Positions 7,216 through 13,928 of a stretch of DNA of 13,928 nt are shown here, piece after piece. Both the position numbers and the translations under genes were made by a program. Below the pieces are notes generated by a model. It made no database searches. It had not been told where the DNA came from and saw only the letters and a program-made list of their open reading frames with translations. Numbering within the stretch: the first letter of the stretch is position 1; every line of letters starts with the position of its first letter. Source of the DNA: an uncultured SAR116 cluster alpha proteobacterium (lineage in GTDB: Bacteria; Pseudomonadota; Alphaproteobacteria; Puniceispirillales; Puniceispirillaceae); contig CABYOG010000026.1 in assembly GCA_902520575.1 (NCBI GenBank), positions 1 to 13,928 on the forward strand, given 5' to 3'.

Positions 7216-7330
7216 AGTGCAGAGTGTAGTGTTTTTAGATGTCAACAGTAAAGCGTAACACGTTGTGATCAAGGGGCTATTTTTTGCGATATGGTGAACA
7301 ACTGGCATCGAAGGTTGAATTTTCATTCAT

Positions 7331-7360
7331 TTGCTTGTTCTTTTCCATAAGTGATATATG
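7331..7360 (+). promoter_or_regulatory. Possible promoter of the EipB gene
   Basis: TTGCTT at 7331-7336 and TATATG at 7355-7360 (18-base spacer; GATATA at 7353 gives 16) form a moderate sigma70-like pair in the 200-base gap between rnd and the EipB gene. The match is only partial, so this is tentative. Confidence 0.33.
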
Positions 7361-7415
7361 TGTATCAAGGTAAAAGGTGTTGTTTGGCTCAGGAATGTTG
7401 TGTGAGGAGCTTTGA

Positions 7416-8246
7416 ATGATGGTGAGGTTGGTTACCAAGAATAAATTGAGGGCAGTATTAAGTGGCTTTGTCTTGCTTGTTTTTTCTGGTCTTCCGTTGG
7501 CAGCTGATGCTGTAGAGCTTGCAGCGCATGAAGCGACCTACAATATGAGCCTATTGTCTGTTGCCCAAGATTCACAAATGGCCGGCATTAAAGGTAAGAC
7601 CAGTTTTACTATCCACAGAGATTGTGACGGCTGGAAATCATCTGAAAACTATGTCCTTGAGTTTGACTATCAGTCTGGTGAAAAAGCTATCATGGCCTCT
7701 CATTTCTCTTCATGGGAGGAGCTTGCAGGACAGCTTTATTCGTTTGAAGTGCATGAGGGGTCAACATTTGACGATGAGAAGAAATTTAATGGTTATGCAA
7801 ACCTGCCACCGGTAGCAGAACGCGCTGAGGCGTTTTTCTCTATGCAGCCAGACATGGCCATGCCATTACCTGCTAAAGTCTTTTTTCCGGTTGCCCACAC
7901 ACGCGAGTTACTGGACAAAGCTGAAAAGGGTGGAAAGTTGTTTTCAGCCCATATCTTTTTTGGGGCTGAACCTGACCGCGCTTTGAAAAGAACCAGCTCT
8001 GTTATTGGTGCGCGTCAGGCAGTCAAGAATGAAGATAGATTGGGGCAATTAGCAGCGCAGGAATACTATCCTATCCAAATCGCCTATTTTGACCCAAACA
8101 GCTCTGAAGCAGTTCCTGAATACGAAATTACCTTCCATATGCTTCCAAATGGTGTGGTAGCTTATTATGAGGTGGATTATGGCACATTTTCAATCGATGC
8201 TGAGCTGGTTGACGCCCAACCTCTGCCGCAGCCAAATTGCTCATAG
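7416..8246 (+). CDS. eipB: Cell-envelope integrity protein EipB (DUF1849)
   Basis: This 276-residue protein has a signal peptide (basic LVTKNKLR, hydrophobic AVLSGFVLLVFSGL, cleavage near ADA|VE at 32) and should be periplasmic. The mature protein opens with ELAAHEATYNMSLL, followed by GKTSFTIHRDCDGW, the SSWEE segment and GYANLP, a pattern typical of DUF1849. Brucella EipB, the characterised member, is a spiral beta-sheet protein needed for envelope integrity and stabilised by one disulfide joining an N-terminal and a C-terminal cysteine. Exactly two cysteines occur in the mature protein here, Cys70 and Cys275, in those positions. GAGGAG at 7404-7409 lies 6 bases before ATG 7416; ATG 7419 is also possible. 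It converges with the ROK pseudogene, 10 bases away. The family is essentially alphaproteobacterial. Confidence 0.85.
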   Translation: MMVRLVTKNKLRAVLSGFVLLVFSGLPLAADAVELAAHEATYNMSLLSVAQDSQMAGIKGKTSFTIHRDCDGWKSSENYVLEFDYQSGEKAIMASHFSSWEELAGQLYSFEVHEGSTFDDEKKFNGYANLPPVAERAEAFFSMQPDMAMPLPAKVFFPVAHTRELLDKAEKGGKLFSAHIFFGAEPDRALKRTSSVIGARQAVKNEDRLGQLAAQEYYPIQIAYFDPNSSEAVPEYEITFHMLPNGVVAYYEVDYGTFSIDAELVDAQPLPQPNCS

Positions 8247-8256
8247 ATTCAGATGA

Positions 8257-9170
8257 TTATTTGCAGTGATCGCACAGATGTGCGGCGCAATGAAGATACA
8301 GATGATCAGGGCACGGCTTTGAAGTAGGTATGAGAACGAGAATATCACTACTGACCGAGGTGCGAATATAGCCTGGCCATTTACGCGGGATATTCGTGAA
8401 CAGCCTCTCACTTTTAGCCAGCATGCCACCGATAAGAATTATGTCCGGGTCAAGTAAACCGATTACCATTGCCAGCCCGCGTGAAATTCTATCCTCGATC
8501 ACTTGCATCGCTGATTCAGCAACAATGTTGCCGGCTTCAGCGCGCTTTATAATGTTTTCTGCAGTCAACGTGTTTCCAGTCAGCAACTCATAATTATGGC
8601 TCAGGCCCTCAAGACTGACAAAATGCTCAAGACAGCCTGTTCGCCCGCAAACACATATACGTCCTTCCAATTCATAATCTACCGGCCAGGGAAGGGACAA
8701 ATGTCCCTAGTCTCTAGCAAGACCGTGCGGCCCGGAGAGAAGTTTGTCAGAGACAATGATTCCGCCACAAACAGACTGGTCTAAAGAAAGCGCAAAAAAT
8801 AGTCAGTCTTATTGTCAAGCTGAAGTATAGATCTGGCTGCCACAGCCAAGCATTGGCCATCTGAGGCCACAAGAACGGTGTGATTCAGGACCGCTTGCAA
8901 GTCACGGCGCAGATTCCTCTGAGCAATCAAGGGGTGATGGATACTTGTAATTATCCCTGTCGACGTTGTTTCGTGACCCTTTACTGAAACACCAATTGGT
9001 AACTTAATATCATATTTATCTAAACAATGTTTCAGCGCAGTTCCTAGCTGAACAAGAAGCTCCAAATAGGTATCAGCAGGCTTGAATGAGGAGCTGTTAA
9101 CAAAATCGCCATAATCAGCAATGAACCCGATGCTGTTTTCACTTGGGCTAAGCCGGATACTACATTTCAC
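8257..9170 (-). pseudogene. Decayed ROK-family sugar kinase (fructokinase / N-acetylglucosamine kinase-like)
   Basis: Two same-strand reading frames, together about 304 codons, make up one ROK kinase. The first half (9170-8781) has the D-G-x-C-L-A-V-A segment, equivalent to the NDANC-LA motif with the catalytic aspartate. The second half (down to 8257) has H-x2-LPWP, the zinc-binding CVCGRTGCLEHFVS, and LDPDIILIGGM. Lesions: a frameshift in the T6 run at 8799-8794 (seven T would restore the frame into ALSLDQSVCGGIIVSD), then TAG at 8709-8707 where the family has Trp in G-E-W-G-H, which also reads R-D-stop-G-H. The N-terminal DLGGTK ATP loop is unrecognisable, and the C-terminal GD-SG-RGAA motif has decayed to CPDHLYLHCAA. 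The gene is not functional. It lies downstream of rpmG, on the same strand. Confidence 0.85.
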
Positions 9171-9192
9171 GGGCTACCGCCCTTTCAAATCC

Positions 9193-9360
9193 TTATTTTA
9201 TTTTAGCTTCTCTGAATAATACGTGTTTGCGTGCCTTAGGGTCATATTTTTTCAGTTCTAATTTCTCTGGCTTTGTCCGCGGGTTTTTCTTAGTGACATA
9301 GTAAAATCCTGTATCAGCGGTGCTGACGAGCTTAATTTGTAATGTTGCTGGCTTAGCCAT
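9193..9360 (-). CDS. rpmG: 50S ribosomal protein L33 (cysteine-free type)
   Basis: A 55-residue ORF, ATG 9360-9358 to TAA 9195-9193, is ribosomal protein L33 of the large subunit. It starts [19 protein letters not shown] and contains [22 protein letters not shown] and the C-terminal [11 protein letters not shown], all typical of L33. It contains no cysteine, so it is the zinc-independent form. GGAG at 9370-9367 is 6 bases before the start; an in-frame ATG at 9363 would add one Met. A possible promoter lies at 9429-9401. The topA-rnr-rpmG order is common in Alphaproteobacteria, often with other small genes between rnr and rpmG that are missing here. Confidence 0.96.
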   Translation of the reverse strand: MAKPATLQIKLVSTADTGFYYVTKKNPRTKPEKLELKKYDPKARKHVLFREAKIK

Positions 9361-9400
9361 CATCCACTCCATAAAGAACCAGTAAACTGAATGTCGTTGG

Positions 9401-9429
9401 TGTATGCTTTAGAATTGTGCCAAAGTCAA
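9401..9429 (-). promoter_or_regulatory. Possible promoter of rpmG
   Basis: On the minus strand TTGACT (9429-9424) is followed 17 bases later by CATACA (9406-9401). The -35 is a strong match and the -10 weak. It sits in the 115-base gap between rnr and rpmG, about 40 bases before the rpmG start. Confidence 0.4.
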
Positions 9430-9441
9430 GTTGTCTAGGAC

Positions 9442-9475
9442 AAAAAGCGCTGCAAAATGAGGGATGACTGGCAGC
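9442..9475 (-). terminator. Weak candidate terminator after rnr
   Basis: Directly after the rnr TAA, GCTGC (9475-9471) can pair with GCAGC (9453-9449), followed by a run of five T (9446-9442). The stem is only 5 bp with a 17-base loop, so support is limited. Confidence 0.3.
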
Positions 9476-11698
9476 TTAGCGTCTGCGCCGTCCTGCTGAT
9501 TTGTGTCGTCCTTTAGACCGTCTTTTATATTTTTCCTGAAGGATCTGTGCTGTCTCTGCCTGCTGAAAGCCACCTGATATCCAACTAAGGCTGATGTCGC
9601 CGCTGACAGGGGCAATATTATCAAGGCGGCATAGTAATTTATCACCAAGTTTAAATAACCAGCCATGATGGCGTCCAAGCAGCATCATACCGCCGGCGAC
9701 GATTTCATAAAAATCATCTGGCAAGGTGCGTCTTGGCACAAACCCTTCACTGGCTCCATCATCAAGCTTAACAAATAAACCGGACTTCATCAGACCCGTT
9801 ATAATCACTTCAAACTCTGTGATTGGCCTGTGGTTGAGTATCTGTGCAGCTAGTCGTGCGGTTGTGCGCCGCTCAGCTTTTGCAGCAATTTGTTCTGTCT
9901 GGCTGATGGCTGCGCAAATTTCATTTAAATTTTCCTTGCTTGCTGACAACCTGCTGTCTTTTTTGCCAGCCATAATCTTTATCAAGCCACGATGAACCAT
10001 AAGATCGGCATAGCGGCGGATAGGAGAGGTAAAGTGAGCATAACGTGTAAGTCCCAACCCATAGTGGCCGATATTATCCGGTGAATAAACAGCTCGTGAC
10101 TGACAGCGTAGAACAGCCTCATTCACAGCTGTTTCAGAATCTGTGTCTTTTACTTTCATCAGGAGTTCGTTAAATCTCTGCGGGGTCATGACCTGGCCCT
10201 TGGCAAGAGGCAAAGAAAGCGCATCTGTCAGTTCGTGTAAGCTGGCTATTTTTTCTGGGTCGGGCTGATCATGTATTCGGTAGACACAGCTTTCACCGGC
10301 CTGTTCCAGTGTTTCAGCAGCACATGTATTGGCGGCAATCATGAATTCCTCGATAAGTTGATGTGCTTCCTCTTGATGATGCTCGGTAACGCTGACCGGT
10401 TGGTCTGTCTCATCAAATTGAATCCGGGCTTCGCTAAGATTCAAGTTCAATGTACCGCGCCGGCTTCGCGATTGCTGAAGTGCACGAAACGCGCTAATTA
10501 AATGATGAAGTGTGCCTAGTGTGACTTTACAATCAGCCTCATCAAGGCTGCCTTCTATTACCTGTTGGACCAGTTTGTAAGTCAGGCGGGCAGATGACCT
10601 GATGATTGCCTGAAAAAATTTATGTGACTTCTTGTTCCCCGCACTGTCTATTATCATCTCAACAGCCAAACAGGCTCGATCTTCATGCGGGCGCAAAGAA
10701 CATAAGCCGTTTGACAAGGCTTCTGGCAGCATGGGCACTACGGTACCAGGCAGATATACCGAATTGCCGCGCTGTCTGGCTTCCATGTCTAAAATATCGC
10801 CGCTTTGCACATAGGTGCTGACATCTGCAATAGCAACAATGACGCGCCAGCAATTTTCTGGGGCGGGTTCAGCAAAGATGGCATCATCAAAGTCTTTTGC
10901 ATCTTCGCCGTCTATTGTTACAAGAGGTAAAGCGCGTAAATCTTCTCGCTTGCCTAATTCTGGCAAATACGCGGCCGCTGCTGCCTCCTCCATCTCTGCA
11001 GTGAAAACATGACGCAGGTCGAATTCAGCGATGGCTAAAGCTGCAAAGGAATGTGAGCTGTTAATTGAGCCAAGGTTGCGCAGAGGATGGGCGACAAGGT
11101 GGTATCCATTTTCCTTTATTAATTCTGCTTCCAGAAGGTCATCTTCAGAAAATGTCAGGTTGAGCTTGTTTCTAATCGGAATATCTCTCTTGCCACCCTT
11201 TTCAGCTGGCACAAGAACCCAGTGGGATTTTTTTTTGGTTTTGCTTTTATTTACAGCTTGCCCAAATATGTGGTTCTTCCCCTTTGGCAATATGCGTATT
11301 AGCTCTGCCTTACAGCTTAGTTCATCCAGGCTCGCCCTCAGCCGTGCAAGAACTCGGTCACCTCGCTTCATAGCCTTGCCAGGCTTGGTTGAAGGCAGGA
11401 TCGTAATTATCGGGCTTTCCTGCTCATCTCTATCAGCAAGCCTAGCCTGAGCATAACCATCATGATCAATCGAGATAACCTGCAGCAGGCTAATTGCTGG
11501 ATTTTTGAACGCCTCATTTACGTGTGCAGCGCTATTATCTGTTGCCAGACGATGAAGCCTGGCTCGCAATTCTGCACGTTGCTGAGGGGAAATGCCAAAG
11601 GCTTTTGCTATATCGCGCAGTTTTGGTGGTGTGGGGCTGGCCGTAATAAAAGCACTTAGTGCATCATCGTCAGGCATGGTTGGGCGTTGTTTTGTCAC
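9476..11698 (-). CDS. rnr: Ribonuclease R
   Basis: RNase R is a processive 3'-5' exoribonuclease able to degrade structured RNA, used in mRNA, tRNA and rRNA quality control. The 740-residue protein has an N-terminal helical region (1-70), cold-shock-like RNA-binding domains (about 75-230), the RNB catalytic domain (about 248-575) with TIDGEDAKDFDDA at 261-273 (metal-binding aspartates) and HFTSPIRRYADLMVHR at 555-570, an S1 domain (about 627-705; KSGLFVKLDDGASEGFV) and a strongly basic tail (RRSKGRHKSAGRRRR). The start is GTG 11698-11696, 7 bases after the topA stop with GAGTGAG between, so rnr is probably translated from the topA transcript. ATG at 11677 is a shorter alternative. The order topA-rnr-rpmG is typical of Alphaproteobacteria. 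Confidence 0.96.
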   Translation of the reverse strand: MTKQRPTMPDDDALSAFITASPTPPKLRDIAKAFGISPQQRAELRARLHRLATDNSAAHVNEAFKNPAISLLQVISIDHDGYAQARLADRDEQESPIITILPSTKPGKAMKRGDRVLARLRASLDELSCKAELIRILPKGKNHIFGQAVNKSKTKKKSHWVLVPAEKGGKRDIPIRNKLNLTFSEDDLLEAELIKENGYHLVAHPLRNLGSINSSHSFAALAIAEFDLRHVFTAEMEEAAAAAYLPELGKREDLRALPLVTIDGEDAKDFDDAIFAEPAPENCWRVIVAIADVSTYVQSGDILDMEARQRGNSVYLPGTVVPMLPEALSNGLCSLRPHEDRACLAVEMIIDSAGNKKSHKFFQAIIRSSARLTYKLVQQVIEGSLDEADCKVTLGTLHHLISAFRALQQSRSRRGTLNLNLSEARIQFDETDQPVSVTEHHQEEAHQLIEEFMIAANTCAAETLEQAGESCVYRIHDQPDPEKIASLHELTDALSLPLAKGQVMTPQRFNELLMKVKDTDSETAVNEAVLRCQSRAVYSPDNIGHYGLGLTRYAHFTSPIRRYADLMVHRGLIKIMAGKKDSRLSASKENLNEICAAISQTEQIAAKAERRTTARLAAQILNHRPITEFEVIITGLMKSGLFVKLDDGASEGFVPRRTLPDDFYEIVAGGMMLLGRHHGWLFKLGDKLLCRLDNIAPVSGDISLSWISGGFQQAETAQILQEKYKRRSKGRHKSAGRRRR

Positions 11699-11705
11699 TG
11701 CTCAC

Positions 11706-13928
11706 TCAGCTTGATTTTACCTTGGTTCTTATCTTTGTCGTCTTTGTTTTTGCCTTCGCTTTGCCTTTTGTTTTTTTGACCTTTGACTTCTTTGCTGGCT
11801 GGGCAGCTTTGGCTGCTAAAATTTCGAGAGCCTCAGTTAATGTCACGCTATCCATCTTCAGTGTCTTAGGCATAGGAGCACGCAGCTTGTTATGCTCAAA
11901 ATATGGCCCAAAGCGGCCACGTTTTAAATGAACTTCACCGCCATCTGGATGCTCTCCAAGAGAGCGCCCTGCTGTTTTGGCTGCCTCTGCCAGCAAATCA
12001 ACAGCTCTGTTGATGCCAACGCTCAATAAATCATCACCCTCTTTCAGGCTGGTAAATTTTCCCTGATATTTCAGGTAAGGTCCATAGCGGCCGAGACCTG
12101 CTTGTATCATGTCAGATGTCTGCGGATGCAAACCGATATCTCGGGGTAGGGATAATAGGCCAAGCGCATAGCCCAAATCAACATCCAAGAGTAGTTTTTC
12201 TTTCGGCACAGAAGATCTCTTAGGCTTTTTCACGTCTTCACCGCCGAGCTGGACATAAGACCCATAAGGCCCCTTTTTCAGATAAACCGGAAGCTTGTTG
12301 ACCGGATCTGTGCCTAAAAATTTATCACCATCCAGTTCCTGTCCATCATTATCACCACTTTCACCAGCAGCAACAATCTGACGCGTATACCGGCAGTCTG
12401 GATAATTATTGCAGCCAATGAACGGGCCAAATTTACCAAGTTTGAGTTCAAGATGTCCTGTTCCGCATTTGCTGCAGATACGCTGAATTTTACCGTTTTC
12501 ATCTGGTGTGAAAAACAGTTTTTCAAGCTCACTGTCTAATGTCCTCATGACATCTGGTACGGACAGTGTCATCGCCTTTTCTATATCAACAGCAAAATCA
12601 ACCCAGAATTGCTTCAATAGCGCCCGCCAGTCCATTTTGCCATCGGAGACTTGATCCAACTCTGCTTCAAGCGCAGCTGTGAAGTCGTATTCGACATAGC
12701 GGGTGAAGAAATTTTCCAAAAATGTAGAGACGATGCGCCCGCGATGTTCTGGGATAAATCGTTTTCCATCTTTCAGCACATAGCCACGTTTTTCGATGAC
12801 CTGCATAATGCTGGCATAAGTGGATGGACGGCCAATACCTAGTTCTTCCATTCGTTTTACCAGACTGGCATCAGTGTACCGTGGTGGTGGCTGGGTAAAA
12901 TGCTGTTCTGGATGAACCTGCTGAACCGCCATATCTTGGCCCTGGCTCAAAGGTGGCAGAATTCGGTTTTGCGGGCCAGCTGATTTATCTTCCTGATCAT
13001 CACGATCTTCTCGATAGATTTTCATAAACCCATCAAAAATAATGACTGAACCGTTTGCCCGCATTGTTAGATGATCTGTAGTCGCGCTTAAATCTGCTGC
13101 GGTCTGGTCAAGCTGTGCATCTGCCATTTGACTGGCGATGGTGCGCTTCCAAATCAGCTCATAGAGACGAAACTGATCAAAATCCAGACATTTGCGTATC
13201 TCATCGGGATGTCGCCATATAGATGTAGGCCGGATCGCTTCGTGAGCTTCTTGTGCATTTGCTGCCTTTGATTTGTAAACGCGGGGCTTATCTGGTACGA
13301 AATCAGTCCCGATTGTTTGCTCAATGGCGTCCCTTATCTGACCGATGGCCTCAAAGCTCATTTGCACACCATCTGTGCGCATATAGGTTATCAGTCCGGT
13401 TGTCTCACTACCCAGATTAATGCCTTCATATAATTTCTGCGCAATTTGCATTGTCCGGCTTGCAGAAAATCCAAGTTTACGTGATGCTTCCTGTTGCAGG
13501 GTTGATGTAGTAAAGGGTGGGGAAGGGCGCCGCTTTACCCGTTTTGTTTCAATCGCAGAGACTTGCCAGTTTGCCGCTTCGATGCGTTGCTGTGCGGCTA
13601 CAGCCTGTGCTTCTGTGCCAAAACTGAGCTTCTCAAGTTTTTGTCCGTCAAGATAGGTCAGCCTCGCTGAAAGTTCACCACCATCTGTCGTCGCGAAATC
13701 AGTATCTACTGACCAGAACTCATCTGTTAGAAAGGCTTCGATTTCGCTTTCACGTTCGCAGATGAGGCGTAGAGCTACAGATTGTACACGGCCGGCTGAA
13801 CGTGACCCGGGTAATTTACGCCATAACACAGGAGACAGGCTGAACCCGATCAAGTGATCCAATGCACGCCGGGCCAGATAAGCTTCGATTAAATCAATAT
13901 CTAGTTCACGCGGGTTGGCGATTGCATT
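11706..13928 (-). CDS. topA: DNA topoisomerase I, 5' end outside window
   Basis: Type IA topoisomerase, which relaxes negative supercoils by cutting one strand through a tyrosine. The frame is open to the window edge; the upstream part beyond 13862 reads NAIANPRELDIDLIEAYLARRALDHLIGF, so the TTG at 13862 is internal and the Toprim domain lies outside. Visible: SAGRVQSVALRLICERE, the active-site LITYMRTDG (catalytic Tyr at 13385-13383), EAHEAIRP, TDASLVKRMEELGIGRPSTYA, then one C-terminal zinc ribbon (CSKCG ... CNNYPDC), three repeats of the K-x-G-x-[FY]-GPY type, and a Lys-rich tail of about 35 residues. TGA at 11708-11706 is followed 7 bases later by the rnr GTG. The usual upstream neighbour dprA is not reached. 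Confidence 0.97.
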   Translation of the reverse strand, partial: NAIANPRELDIDLIEAYLARRALDHLIGFSLSPVLWRKLPGSRSAGRVQSVALRLICERESEIEAFLTDEFWSVDTDFATTDGGELSARLTYLDGQKLEKLSFGTEAQAVAAQQRIEAANWQVSAIETKRVKRRPSPPFTTSTLQQEASRKLGFSASRTMQIAQKLYEGINLGSETTGLITYMRTDGVQMSFEAIGQIRDAIEQTIGTDFVPDKPRVYKSKAANAQEAHEAIRPTSIWRHPDEIRKCLDFDQFRLYELIWKRTIASQMADAQLDQTAADLSATTDHLTMRANGSVIIFDGFMKIYREDRDDQEDKSAGPQNRILPPLSQGQDMAVQQVHPEQHFTQPPPRYTDASLVKRMEELGIGRPSTYASIMQVIEKRGYVLKDGKRFIPEHRGRIVSTFLENFFTRYVEYDFTAALEAELDQVSDGKMDWRALLKQFWVDFAVDIEKAMTLSVPDVMRTLDSELEKLFFTPDENGKIQRICSKCGTGHLELKLGKFGPFIGCNNYPDCRYTRQIVAAGESGDNDGQELDGDKFLGTDPVNKLPVYLKKGPYGSYVQLGGEDVKKPKRSSVPKEKLLLDVDLGYALGLLSLPRDIGLHPQTSDMIQAGLGRYGPYLKYQGKFTSLKEGDDLLSVGINRAVDLLAEAAKTAGRSLGEHPDGGEVHLKRGRFGPYFEHNKLRAPMPKTLKMDSVTLTEALEILAAKAAQPAKKSKVKKTKGKAKAKTKTTKIRTKVKSS

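Noticed and set aside
7223..7245. TTGACA (minus strand 7245-7240) and TACACT (7228-7223) as a promoter for rnd
   Set aside because: The two elements are only 11 bases apart, too close for a normal -35/-10 pair.
8270..8283. CGCAC-AGAT-GTGCG hairpin near the 3' end of the ROK pseudogene, considered as an EipB terminator
   Set aside because: The stem is short, with no T run on either strand.
9171..9185. GGGC-GGTA-GCCC hairpin between rpmG and the ROK pseudogene
   Set aside because: The stem is only four pairs and no T run follows; it is likely chance.
11031..11450. Plus-strand 139-residue ORF inside rnr
   Set aside because: It lies antisense to the well-conserved RNase R coding sequence and has no recognisable features.

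Overview
The window looks like a housekeeping stretch of an alphaproteobacterial chromosome with moderate GC. Four things point that way: a DnaA-like HdaA protein with a canonical Walker A motif, a periplasmic EipB/DUF1849 protein, a tiny aa3-type cytochrome oxidase subunit IV of the alphaproteobacterial kind, and the orders pepA-holC-ndk, purM-purN / hdaA / rnd and topA-rnr-rpmG. A marine SAR116-like lineage is possible, but the sequence alone cannot settle it. I see no phage, insertion sequence, CRISPR array, tRNA, rRNA or integron.

Layout. Positions 1-1282 (+): the end of pepA (leucyl aminopeptidase), the directly abutting holC (DNA polymerase III chi), then ndk with its own promoter, closed by a hairpin terminator that works on both strands. 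Positions 1354-1485 (-): a 43-residue membrane protein, probably cytochrome c oxidase subunit IV. Positions 1589-3335 (-): purM then purN, two steps of IMP synthesis. Positions 3423-6038 (+): a secreted DUF2066 protein, hdaA (replication-initiation control) and a catalytically divergent SDR protein. Positions 6051-7215 (-): rnd (RNase D), split by a frameshift in a run of nine G. Positions 7416-8246 (+): EipB. Positions 8257-9170 (-): a decayed ROK-family sugar kinase pseudogene. Positions 9193-9360 (-): rpmG (ribosomal protein L33). Positions 9476-13928 (-): rnr (RNase R) and topA (topoisomerase I, 5' end outside the window), separated by 7 bases.

How the genes fit together. Most serve nucleotide supply (purM, purN, ndk), replication and topology (holC, hdaA, topA), RNA turnover (rnr, rnd), translation (rpmG) or the envelope (EipB, DUF2066, COX IV). 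The points worth a second look are the rnd frameshift, the ROK pseudogene, the unflagged COX IV gene, and the SDR protein that lacks the usual Tyr/Lys and sits between hdaA and rnd, where many alphaproteobacteria carry ppk and ppx. I found no convincing new multi-gene system; the region is mostly ordinary.
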